Shown here: one piece after another, positions 1 through 6,086 of the stretch | Layout of the letters: each line of letters opens with the position of its first letter | Numbering within the stretch: position 1 is the first letter of the stretch | Assembly (NCBI GenBank): GCA_022561355.1 | Contig: JADFRJ010000065.1 | Span: forward strand, 1-10,534 | Direction of reading: 5' to 3' | From: Chloroflexota bacterium | GTDB taxonomy: Bacteria > Chloroflexota > Dehalococcoidia > DSTF01 > RBG-16-68-14 | Length of the DNA stretch: 10,534 nucleotides | Position numbers and translations under genes: made by a program | Notes under the pieces: model-generated | The model's input: the letters and a program-made list of their open reading frames with translations, nothing else | What the model was told of the DNA's origin: nothing | Database searches by the model: none

Positions 1-111
1 AAGCTCTCTGCTAGCCTTGTAGCGTGAGCGGATGCCACCTCCGCGGGACTCCCGAAGAGCGTCGCCGCAGCGCGCGCCGCCGGCCGGCTGCGGCTCACTC
101 AGGACGGGGAT
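1..111 (+). other. Protein-like reading frame upstream of the protease gene, with an in-frame TGA
   Basis: In the frame of the downstream protease, bases 1-24 read KLSASLVA, 25-27 is TGA, and 28-111 is open and reads ADATSAGLPKSV, then AAARAAGRLRL, then TQDGD, running straight into QVFIAVND. The composition looks like the start of a protease propeptide (short helix, Ala/Arg-rich helix, then a beta strand), not like untranslated leader. I infer that the native gene started left of the window with a signal peptide and that the TGA is a nonsense mutation (for example from CGA) or a sequencing error. The alternative is that translation really begins at the GTG at 112, which has an AGGA about 7 nt upstream. 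I see no convincing promoter here. Confidence 0.45.
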
Positions 112-2034
112 GTGCAGGTCTTTATCGCCGTGAACGACTTGGCCAAGATCGAAGAGCTAGCGACACTCGGCGCTTCCATCGAACGAATTAGCGAAGAAGT
201 CGGCATTGTGCAGGCATGGGTACCTGTTGACGCGCTGCGCGACCTGAGTAGCCTGCGAATCGTTCAACAGGTGCGGCTGCCGGACTATCCACATCTAAAC
301 GCGGGCTCCATAGAGACCGAGGGCGACGCGGTGCTCAAAAGCGACGCCTTGCGCGCCGCGTTGGGCGTCGACGGTACCGGGTTGACTATCGGCGTGATCT
401 CAGACGGCGTCGCCGGCCTCGCGGCAAGTCAGGGGCTCGGCGACCTGCCGGCGGTCGATACGAGCACCTGCAACGTCGTTGGCGGTGACCCGGCAGCCGA
501 AGGTGCGGAAGGCACGGCAATGCTCGAGATCGTCCATGACGTGGCGCCAGGGGCGAGCCTGATGTTCGGAAACTTCGGCTTCGGCACAGCGCTCGATTTC
601 AACGCTGCGGTGAATTGCCTAGCCGCCAACGCCGACATCGTCGTCGATGACATCGGCTTTTTCGGTGTAGGGGCTTACGACGGCACCGGCTTCGTATCGC
701 AGAACACCGCGGACGCGCTCAACGGCCCCGGACCGATCAAGGGCTACTTCACCGCGGTAGGCAATCAAGCCCAAGCGCACTACCAGGGTGCATATGTGGA
801 GTCGAGCACTGTCTTGATGGGATCGGACATCGATCCCCTCCTTCCACCGGACGATACGTGGGTGCTCCAGGAGTTTGACGCGACCGGCGGCCCGAACGCC
901 ACGAAGCACGCGGGAGCCGAGCCGGCGCCCGCGCCACACAATCGATTCGTCCTGAAGCCGGGGGCCGAGGCAACTATTGTTCTGGTGTGGGACGACCCCT
1001 GGGGGACAGCACCGAACGACTACGATCTCTTCATCCGCGAGGATGGAGACATACACATCTGCAGCGGCGAATTCCAAGCTGACGAAGGGGGCGTGCTTTC
1101 GTTGCCAGTTGAGGGCTGCACTTGGGGGAACTCAGGGCCTGGCGACCTAGAGTTGGATATCATCATCGGCAACTACCTTGGCGAGGCCGCGCCCGTCGAG
1201 TTCGACATGTTCCTGCTCTGCCGTAACTGCAACGACCTTGGGAACGGCAACTCGCTGGACTTCAATACCGCGGGCAGCAGCGTCCCGAACCAATCAGACG
1301 CGGGCGGCTCGCCTGCCTCCGTCATCTCGCTCGGCGCCGTCAATCACGGCAGTCCGGACACCATCGAGTCGTACAGCAGCATCGGCCTGACAGAGGACGG
1401 CCGCTTCAAGCCGGACATCGTCGCGCCGGACGGCGTCTGCATCACTGGATCGGGCGGGTTCGGGCAGCCTAGCTGTCAGGGCAGCGGCAACCGCTTCTTC
1501 GGCACATCCGCGGCCTCGCCCCACGCCGCCGCGGTCGCGGCGCTGCTCCTCGAATGCGATCCTACTCTCAGCCGCGTCGAGCTCTACGACCGCATGGTGC
1601 TCAGCGCGACCGACCTAGGCGAGCCGGGTCCCGACAACGTCTACGGCTATGGGCGGCTGAACGCGATGGCGGCGGCTAACGGCTGCGGGGGAGCGCCCGC
1701 GGCGACACCAACGATGACAGCGGAGCCCCCTTCGCCAACGCCGACGCCCACGGCGTCTCCCACCGCGACCGACACGCCAACGCCCACTTCGACGGCTACG
1801 CCAACGCCAACGTTCACGCCGACACCTACACCCTTCCTTGTCGGAGACGCCAATTGCGACGGCAACGTTAACGCGCTGGACGCGGCGTGGATCCTGCAAT
1901 TCGGCGCGGGGCTGATTAGCTCGCTGCCGTGCCCCATGGGCGCGGACGCCAACGGCAATGGCACAGTGAACGCCCTGGATGCCGCACTGGTTCTGCAGTT
2001 CAGCGCCGGACTGCTAAGCAGCCTGCCACCGTAA
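112..2034 (+). CDS. Secreted S8/S53-like serine protease with Pro/Thr linker and C-terminal type I dockerin
   Basis: Residues are numbered from the GTG at 112; 640 aa. Residues 1-60 look like an inhibitor/propeptide-type alpha-beta domain. The protease domain follows: Asp98 in GVISDG, oxyanion Asn218 in AVGNQA, and nucleophile Ser466 in FFGTSAASPHAAAVAALL. The usual HGT motif is replaced by Glu133 in AEGTAM, with His142 nearby in IVHDVAPGA, so the general base may be Glu, as in sedolisins. Residues about 250-375 are a beta-rich insert with a PNDYDLFI motif and extra cysteines. A Thr/Pro linker spans 531-574. Residues 577-640 are a dockerin with two Ca-loop repeats (GDANCDGNVNALDA and ADANGNGTVNALDA). 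No signal peptide is visible from this start although the architecture is clearly extracellular, which supports a longer N-terminus beyond the in-frame TGA at 25-27. Its role is presumably extracellular proteolysis on a cohesin-bearing partner. The fold and dockerin are secure; the start and intactness are not. Confidence 0.85.
   Translation: MQVFIAVNDLAKIEELATLGASIERISEEVGIVQAWVPVDALRDLSSLRIVQQVRLPDYPHLNAGSIETEGDAVLKSDALRAALGVDGTGLTIGVISDGVAGLAASQGLGDLPAVDTSTCNVVGGDPAAEGAEGTAMLEIVHDVAPGASLMFGNFGFGTALDFNAAVNCLAANADIVVDDIGFFGVGAYDGTGFVSQNTADALNGPGPIKGYFTAVGNQAQAHYQGAYVESSTVLMGSDIDPLLPPDDTWVLQEFDATGGPNATKHAGAEPAPAPHNRFVLKPGAEATIVLVWDDPWGTAPNDYDLFIREDGDIHICSGEFQADEGGVLSLPVEGCTWGNSGPGDLELDIIIGNYLGEAAPVEFDMFLLCRNCNDLGNGNSLDFNTAGSSVPNQSDAGGSPASVISLGAVNHGSPDTIESYSSIGLTEDGRFKPDIVAPDGVCITGSGGFGQPSCQGSGNRFFGTSAASPHAAAVAALLLECDPTLSRVELYDRMVLSATDLGEPGPDNVYGYGRLNAMAAANGCGGAPAATPTMTAEPPSPTPTPTASPTATDTPTPTSTATPTPTFTPTPTPFLVGDANCDGNVNALDAAWILQFGAGLISSLPCPMGADANGNGTVNALDAALVLQFSAGLLSSLPP
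1702..1833 (+). repeat. Low-complexity ACGCC-rich tract encoding a Pro/Thr linker
   Basis: Degenerate ACGCC/ACGCCAACG repeats encode a run of TPTP, TATP and SPTP units between the protease domain and the dockerin. Flexible Pro/Thr linkers of this kind are typical in modular extracellular enzymes and are often O-glycosylated. The repeat also generates the long spurious reverse-strand frames here. Confidence 0.7.
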
Positions 2035-2039
2035 GCGCC

Positions 2040-2068
2040 TTCAATCTAAGGCTGGCGCACTGTATTAT
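2040..2068 (+). promoter_or_regulatory. Possible promoter of the cupredoxin gene
   Basis: TTCAAT (2040-2045) and TATTAT (2063-2068) are 17 nt apart. The -10 is 5/6 to consensus and the -35 is weak. The first ATG of the gene (2067) lies inside this -10. If the promoter is real, transcription would start near 2075 and the ATG at 2079 would be used almost leaderless. The gap after the protease stop is only 32 nt, so read-through is equally possible. Confidence 0.3.
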
Positions 2069-2699
2069 GAGTACCGTTATGACACGCGCACTTCAGCCCG
2101 TTATCCGCATCACGTTGGCTGCCGCATTCCTGCTGACCGCCGCCTTCGTCGCGCAGCCCAGCACCGCACTCGCCGCGACAACGACGGTCGCCGTCGGCGA
2201 CATCTGGTTCTGCGACGACATGTCTGAGCCCGGTGAGTGCGAGAGGACGATCAGCGTCGGCGATACGGTGGTGTGGGACTTCGAAGGAGCGAACCTGCCT
2301 CACACGTCAACGGCGTGCGGCGCCTCTTGCGACGACCCCACAGATTCGCCGCTCTGGGACTCCGGCATCATCAACAACGGCACAACGTTCCAGTACACGT
2401 TCGACGTGCCGGGCACCTACCTGTACTACTGCCAGGTCCACCCCACGCTGCAGCGCGGCGTGATCACGGTGCAGGGCGCGGCAACGCCGACGCCCGAAGG
2501 CCTTGTTGGGGATGCGAACTGCAACGGGGCGGTCGACTCGATCGACGCGGCCCTCATCCTGCAACTCACGGCGGGGCTGGTCGATTCGCTCCCCTGCCAG
2601 GGAAACGCCGACGTCAACGACAGCGGAGCCGTCGACTCGATCGACGCGGCGCTGGTCCTGCAGTTCACCGCCGGCCTGCTGCCGATCCTGCCGCCCTAG
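2067..2699 (+). CDS. Exported cupredoxin (type 1 copper protein) with C-terminal dockerin
   Basis: 210 aa from the ATG at 2067; an in-frame ATG at 2079 is an alternative, and the open frame extends further upstream inside the protease gene without plausible signals. Residues 7-36 form a signal peptide (Arg, then LAAAFLLTAAFVAQPSTALA). Residues about 38-136 are a plastocyanin/amicyanin-like domain: His79 in NLPHTS, then Cys122 and His125 in YYCQVHPTLQRGVITV after the typical VPGTYLYY strand. The expected axial Met is absent; Leu128 or Gln129 occupies that region. Additional cysteines (49, 58, 84, 88) may form disulfides. A short linker (ATPTPEG) leads to a dockerin at 148-210 with two repeats (GDANCNGAVDSIDA and ADVNDSGAVDSIDA). 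The likely role is an extracytoplasmic electron carrier or copper-binding module docked to a cohesin partner. The fold is recognised with confidence; the redox partner is unknown. It lies 32 nt after the protease gene on the same strand. Confidence 0.88.
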   Translation: MSTVMTRALQPVIRITLAAAFLLTAAFVAQPSTALAATTTVAVGDIWFCDDMSEPGECERTISVGDTVVWDFEGANLPHTSTACGASCDDPTDSPLWDSGIINNGTTFQYTFDVPGTYLYYCQVHPTLQRGVITVQGAATPTPEGLVGDANCNGAVDSIDAALILQLTAGLVDSLPCQGNADVNDSGAVDSIDAALVLQFTAGLLPILPP

Positions 2700-2715
2700 C
2701 TCGACGCAATACTCC

Positions 2716-2750
2716 CGCTTGACAGCCTCGGCCGGGTGCGGGATCATGAG
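2716..2750 (+). promoter_or_regulatory. Repeated promoter-like element, copy 1 (before the dockerin-only gene)
   Basis: TTGACA (2719-2724), a 17-nt spacer and GATCAT (2742-2747) fit a housekeeping sigma promoter. The whole 35-nt block, including the spacer, is nearly identical to copies at 3368 and 4439. The predicted transcription start is near 2754, about 63 nt before the GTG at 2817. A further 15-nt match (2752-2766) is shared with copy 3, offset by 4 nt. Conservation of the spacer suggests recent duplication or a bound regulator. Confidence 0.65.
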
Positions 2751-2804
2751 GGCGTCCACTGACGCTGGTGGTCCACCGCCCACTATTGCGCCAAACCCAC
2801 AGGC

Positions 2805-2810
2805 GGGAGG
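2805..2810 (+). promoter_or_regulatory. Ribosome binding site that fixes the GTG start at 2817
   Basis: GGGAGG ends 6 nt before the GTG. It is a strong Shine-Dalgarno site and supports GTG as the start of the dockerin-only protein. Confidence 0.7.
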
Positions 2811-2816
2811 TACATC

Positions 2817-3374
2817 GTGTTAGCACGCATCGCAGTCACCGCAGCCATTCTGATCGCAGTCGCCCTAGTCCTGGCGATCCTTCCCTCGCCGAAAGCAGAG
2901 GATGCCTCGGCGGGCGGTCCAACATTCGTTGGCGATGTCAACTGCGACGGGATCGCTAACAGCATCGACGCCGCGCTCATCCTGCAATTTGACGCGGACC
3001 TCATCCCCTCCCTCGCCTGCGTTCAGGACGCGGATGTGAACGAAGATGGCTTTATCAACGCCATCGACGCCGCGCTCCTGATCCAGTTCTGTGCGTGTCC
3101 AATCGAAAGCCTGCCACCGGGGGAGCCAACACCCGCCGGGCTATCAGGCGACGTTGACTGCAATGGCACGGTCGATGCCGTAGATGCGACGCTGATCCTG
3201 CAGTTCGACGCCCGGCTGATATCCAGGCTACGCTGCCAGGAGAATGCGGACGTAAACGGAGACGGCGCCATCAACTCAATAGACGCCGTCCTCATCGCGT
3301 CATTGATCATTAGTGAGGATGAGGGACGCGCTTCTGACCGTGACACATGCCTGAGTCTGGGCAGCCCCGCTTGA
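2817..3374 (+). CDS. Exported dockerin-only protein with two tandem dockerin modules
   Basis: 185 aa from a GTG with a GGGAGG site 6 nt upstream. Residues 4-22 are a hydrophobic signal or anchor segment (RIAVTAAILIAVALVLAIL). The rest is four dockerin half-repeats in two pairs: GDVNCDGIANSIDA (39-52) with ADVNEDGFINAIDA (72-85), and GDVDCNGTVDAVDA (111-124) with ADVNGDGAINSIDA (144-157), joined by PPGEPTPAG. Ca-coordinating Asp/Asn positions are kept in all four. No catalytic or binding domain is present, so I infer a linker or adaptor that can occupy two cohesins, or a decoy. The last repeat departs from the family after IDAVLI and ends in a non-homologous tail (about 160-185) that runs into the next promoter: the TGA stop lies inside the TTGACA of copy 2. 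This suggests the original C-terminus was lost when the downstream cassette was joined. Confidence 0.82.
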   Translation: MLARIAVTAAILIAVALVLAILPSPKAEDASAGGPTFVGDVNCDGIANSIDAALILQFDADLIPSLACVQDADVNEDGFINAIDAALLIQFCACPIESLPPGEPTPAGLSGDVDCNGTVDAVDATLILQFDARLISRLRCQENADVNGDGAINSIDAVLIASLIISEDEGRASDRDTCLSLGSPA

Positions 3375-3402
3375 CAGCCTCCGCCGTGTGCGTGATCATG
3401 CG
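3368..3402 (+). promoter_or_regulatory. Repeated promoter-like element, copy 2 (overlaps the preceding stop codon)
   Basis: TTGACA (3371-3376), a 17-nt spacer and GATCAT (3394-3399). The stop codon of the preceding gene (3372-3374) sits inside the -35 hexamer. The predicted transcription start near 3406 leaves a leader of only about 16 nt before the ATG at 3422, just long enough for the AAGGAG at 3408. It differs from copy 3 at very few positions in the 35-nt block. Confidence 0.65.
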
Positions 3403-3407
3403 ATGGC

Positions 3408-3413
3408 AAGGAG
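3408..3413 (+). promoter_or_regulatory. Ribosome binding site that fixes the ATG start at 3422
   Basis: AAGGAG ends 8 nt before the ATG at 3422, which is followed at once by a signal/anchor sequence. This favours 3422 over the in-frame upstream start at 3347, whose translation would cover the promoter. Confidence 0.7.
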
Positions 3414-3421
3414 CAACGAGC

Positions 3422-4438
3422 ATGGGCGGACGACACTTCATCATCGGACTCATAGCGGCGGGGATCGCCGCGATTGCATTCCTATGGTTCTCTGGCGGTA
3501 GGGCCGATGCATCCAACCTGTTTGGCGATGTCGATTGCAGCGAGATCGTCAGCAGCATCGATGCGGCTCTGATACTACAGCTTGATGCGGCTCTGATCAC
3601 CTCTCTGCCCTGCGAGAACAAGAGCGACCTGGACGAAGACGGAACGACTGACTCGACTGACGCCCTGACCATTCTTCAGTTCGACGCGCAACTCATCGTA
3701 AGCGTCGATCCGCCATCCGTCGCGTTGGCCGATATGACCGTTGGGCAATGTCCCTCACAGGGTCTGAGCGATGGTGGCGTGCTGGCCAACGACATGCTTG
3801 CCCCCGAGAGCAGCGGCATCTTTCTGAGCCGGGAGCGTCGAGACCTCCTCGCCGACGAGATCGACGGCGTGCTCGCAGCAATCAGGAGCGAGAAGCCAGA
3901 CCTCTCCGACATATCACCGCGCCCGATCGTTACGCCCGGCAAGCTCCTGCTGACGGCGTCACCCTCTCTAGGCGAAGCGATCAGAGATCTTCTGGAGGGC
4001 GATCCTGAACGCGTAACGTTCGTGACTGGCCACTCTAGCTTCGATATTCTGAATGCTCGCTTCGGCCTGACGGGCGTCAGTGCATTCTTCGTCATGGTCC
4101 CAGAGAGCCCCATTCGACTCGGCTACTGCTACCCAAACCACCTGAACTCCTTGGCTGCCGCTGCCGCATTTGACGAGTTGGAGGAGGTGGCCCAGGCTAC
4201 TCTGCCCTACCTATTTGGCGACGGACCCGACATCGAATTACTGAAGCGCGACGAAATCTGGTACGTGTTCTTCTACAACGCTTTTGGTGACTGTCCCGCC
4301 GGATGCATATTCCATGAACTCGACTTCTTCCAGGTCAGTGGCGAGACCGTAACCAGAGTAGACGAAGCCGAAGCACTCTCTGACCCGGTGTTCGTCGAGC
4401 TAGTGCAGCGCACCGTCCCCCCGGGCGTGTTCGAGTAG
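3422..4438 (+). CDS. Exported protein: N-terminal dockerin plus unrecognised domain with GDCPAGC motif
   Basis: 338 aa. Residues 4-24 form a signal or anchor helix (RHFIIGLIAAGIAAIAFLWF). A dockerin pair follows at 35-95. Its first loop (GDVDCSEIVSSIDA) has Ser and Glu where Asp and Gly are usual, so Ca binding there is doubtful; its second loop (SDLDEDGTTDSTDA) is intact. The remaining 240 residues are a domain I cannot name. It has a charged helical stretch (136-160), an alpha/beta stretch containing DILNARFGLTGVSAFFVM, an Ala-rich helix with LNSLAAAAAFDELEEVAQ, then GDGPDIELLKRDEIWYVFFYN and GDCPAGCIFHELDFFQV (289-305). From memory, the last part resembles a Trp/Phe-rich GWGDCPAGC segment found at the end of various secreted bacterial proteins of unknown role. 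The dockerin is N-terminal here but C-terminal in the two first proteins. Confidence 0.78.
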   Translation: MGGRHFIIGLIAAGIAAIAFLWFSGGRADASNLFGDVDCSEIVSSIDAALILQLDAALITSLPCENKSDLDEDGTTDSTDALTILQFDAQLIVSVDPPSVALADMTVGQCPSQGLSDGGVLANDMLAPESSGIFLSRERRDLLADEIDGVLAAIRSEKPDLSDISPRPIVTPGKLLLTASPSLGEAIRDLLEGDPERVTFVTGHSSFDILNARFGLTGVSAFFVMVPESPIRLGYCYPNHLNSLAAAAAFDELEEVAQATLPYLFGDGPDIELLKRDEIWYVFFYNAFGDCPAGCIFHELDFFQVSGETVTRVDEAEALSDPVFVELVQRTVPPGVFE

Positions 4439-4473
4439 CGCTTGACAGCCTCGGCCGTGTGCGAGATCATGCG
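4439..4473 (+). promoter_or_regulatory. Repeated promoter-like element, copy 3 (before the acyl-CoA ligase)
   Basis: TTGACA (4442-4447), a 17-nt spacer and GATCAT (4465-4470) begin immediately after the preceding stop codon. The 15 nt at 4471-4485 match 2752-2766 downstream of copy 1. The predicted start of transcription near 4477 gives a 49-nt leader before the ATG at 4526. This places a cytoplasmic acyl-CoA ligase under the same type of promoter as the dockerin genes. Confidence 0.65.
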
Positions 4474-4513
4474 TCCACTGACGCTATTGGTACGCAGCCG
4501 CAGTCAACGATAC

Positions 4514-4518
4514 GGAGG
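4514..4518 (+). promoter_or_regulatory. Ribosome binding site that fixes the ATG start at 4526
   Basis: GGAGG ends 7 nt before the ATG at 4526. The alternative start TTG at 4442 is actually the -35 hexamer of the promoter, so a 544-aa call would translate regulatory DNA. Confidence 0.75.
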
Positions 4519-4525
4519 TTCTAAC

Positions 4526-6076
4526 ATGGGTAGTCATTGGCCATCTCAGGCGCCTTACGAAAAGCACCACTTCTCGGAGCTGCTGAAGCGGACGGCGGAA
4601 CGGCTGCCCGACAAGACCGCCTTCATCGGCGGCGACGAATCGACCTACACATTCGGGAAGATTTGGGACTCCAGCCAACGGACGGCGCGCATGCTCCAAG
4701 ACGACGCGGGCCTGAAGAAGGGCGAGACGACCGCCATTCTCGCGCCCAACTGTCCGGAGTACGCGGTCGCGCTGCACGGCTCGCTCCTCACGGGCGCGAA
4801 GGTGACGACGCTCAACCCGCTCTATGTGGAGCGCGAGGTCCAGCACCAGCTGGAGGACGCGGACGCGGTTGTCGTCTTCGTCTCTAAACTCTTCGCGCCC
4901 GTCATGGCCGCCGTGAAGGGCGATCTGCCCAACGTGCGCAAGGTCTACGAGATCGAGGACATCTGGGAGTTGGCTTCGGGTCACGAACCGAACCCGGATC
5001 CGGTAGCGATCGACCCGGAGAAAGACATCGCCGTACTGCCGTACTCCAGCGGCACCACGGGCCTGCCCAAGGGCGTCATGCTCACGCACTACAACCTGAC
5101 GTCCAACCTCAAGCAGCTGATAGCCACCGGCCTGATAGACGAACACTCAGTTCTGCTGGCCTTCCTGCCCTTCTTTCACATCTACGGGCTGATGGTGCTG
5201 CTCAACTCGACGCTCGTCACCGGCGCGACCTGTCTCGTGATGCCACGCTTCGACCCGGACCAGACGCTGGCGTTGATCGAGAAGTACAAGGTGACCGACT
5301 TCTTCGTCGTACCGCCGGCGCTGCTGGGTCTCGCCCACCACCCGAAGCTCGGGGAGACGGACCTGTCCTCGTTGCGCTTCATCTTCTCAGGCGCCGCCCC
5401 GCTCCCGCCGGAGGTCGCCGCCATGGCCGCCGAGCGCTTCGGCTGCCCGGTGTTTCAGGGGTACGGCATGACCGAGACGAGCCCGCTTACGAACACGGTG
5501 CCAATCGACGCGCCCAAAGACAACTCGGTCGGTCCCGCGGTGGCCGATACCGAAGAGAAGATCGTCAACCTGGAGACCGGCGACGAGGTGCCAACCGGCG
5601 AAATCGGCGAGCTGCTGATCCGCGGCCCGCAGGTGATGCAGGGCTACTGGAAGAACCCGGATGCGACCGCCGAGACGATCCTCGCCGACGGCTGGCTGCG
5701 CAGCGGCGACCTCTGCTACATGGATGAAGACGGCTACGTCTTCATCGTCGACCGCATCAAGGAGATGATCAAGTACAAGGGCTACCAGGTAGCGCCGGCC
5801 GAGCTTGAGGGCGTCATCATGGAGCATCCGGCCGTCCTGGACGCGGCCGTGATCCCGAAGCGAAACTTCGAGGCGGGCGAGATACCGAAGGCGTTCGTCG
5901 TGCTCAAGCCGGGTCAGGAGGCGAGCGCTGACGACATCATGGCGTTCGTCGCGAAGCGGGTCGCGCCCTACAAGAAGCTACGCGAGCTGGAGTTCGCGGA
6001 GTCGATCCCGAAGTCAGCGTCCGGCAAGATCCTGCGTCGCGAACTGATCGAGCAGGAGCGCGCGAAAGCGGAGTGA
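4526..6076 (+). CDS. AMP-forming acyl-CoA ligase, 4-coumarate/long-chain fatty acid CoA ligase type
   Basis: 516 aa from the ATG at 4526, close to the usual length of 4-coumarate-CoA ligases. The enzyme activates a carboxylic acid with ATP to an acyl-adenylate and then forms the CoA thioester. All core motifs of the ANL superfamily are present: phosphate loop YSSGTTGLPKG (173-183), GYGMTETSP (312-320), SGDL (393-396), the hinge region VDRIKEMIKYKGYQV (408-422), and PKSASGKILRR (495-505) with catalytic Lys501. It begins MGSHWPSQAPYEKHHF without a signal peptide, so it is cytoplasmic. The substrate (fatty, aryl or terpenoid acid) cannot be read from the sequence. The downstream crotonase-fold protein and hydrolases suggest degradation of an organic acid by CoA-dependent steps. 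It is preceded by a promoter copy shared with the dockerin genes. Confidence 0.93.
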   Translation: MGSHWPSQAPYEKHHFSELLKRTAERLPDKTAFIGGDESTYTFGKIWDSSQRTARMLQDDAGLKKGETTAILAPNCPEYAVALHGSLLTGAKVTTLNPLYVEREVQHQLEDADAVVVFVSKLFAPVMAAVKGDLPNVRKVYEIEDIWELASGHEPNPDPVAIDPEKDIAVLPYSSGTTGLPKGVMLTHYNLTSNLKQLIATGLIDEHSVLLAFLPFFHIYGLMVLLNSTLVTGATCLVMPRFDPDQTLALIEKYKVTDFFVVPPALLGLAHHPKLGETDLSSLRFIFSGAAPLPPEVAAMAAERFGCPVFQGYGMTETSPLTNTVPIDAPKDNSVGPAVADTEEKIVNLETGDEVPTGEIGELLIRGPQVMQGYWKNPDATAETILADGWLRSGDLCYMDEDGYVFIVDRIKEMIKYKGYQVAPAELEGVIMEHPAVLDAAVIPKRNFEAGEIPKAFVVLKPGQEASADDIMAFVAKRVAPYKKLRELEFAESIPKSASGKILRRELIEQERAKAE

Positions 6077-6086
6077 CACTACTTCT

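Noticed and set aside
1615..1964. Reverse-strand frames rich in VGVGV or RRRWRR opposite the protease linker
   Set aside because: Low-complexity shadows of the Pro/Thr-coding repeat, with no independent coding features.
1929..2066. Upstream start at 1929 for the cupredoxin
   Set aside because: This part overlaps the dockerin of the protease out of frame. The signal peptide starts at 2067 or 2079.
2307..2783. Reverse-strand frames beginning MIPHPAEAVKR, MITHTAEAVKR and MISHTAEAVKR near 2747, 3399 and 4470
   Set aside because: They share a peptide only because all three cross the repeated promoter-like element. Beyond it they are antisense to real dockerin genes and have no family resemblance.
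3347..3421. Upstream start at 3347 for the dockerin/GDCPAGC protein
   Set aside because: The extension covers the end of the previous gene and promoter copy 2 and would bury the signal sequence. AAGGAG at 3408 supports 3422.
4438..4480. Promoter copies as intrinsic terminators
   Set aside because: Although they follow stop codons, they contain no stable GC hairpin followed by a T-run; the hexamers and spacing fit a promoter better.
4442..4525. N-terminal extension of the acyl-CoA ligase from TTG at 4442
   Set aside because: The TTG is the -35 hexamer of the promoter, and the extension has no similarity to ligase N-termini. A good GGAGG precedes the ATG at 4526.
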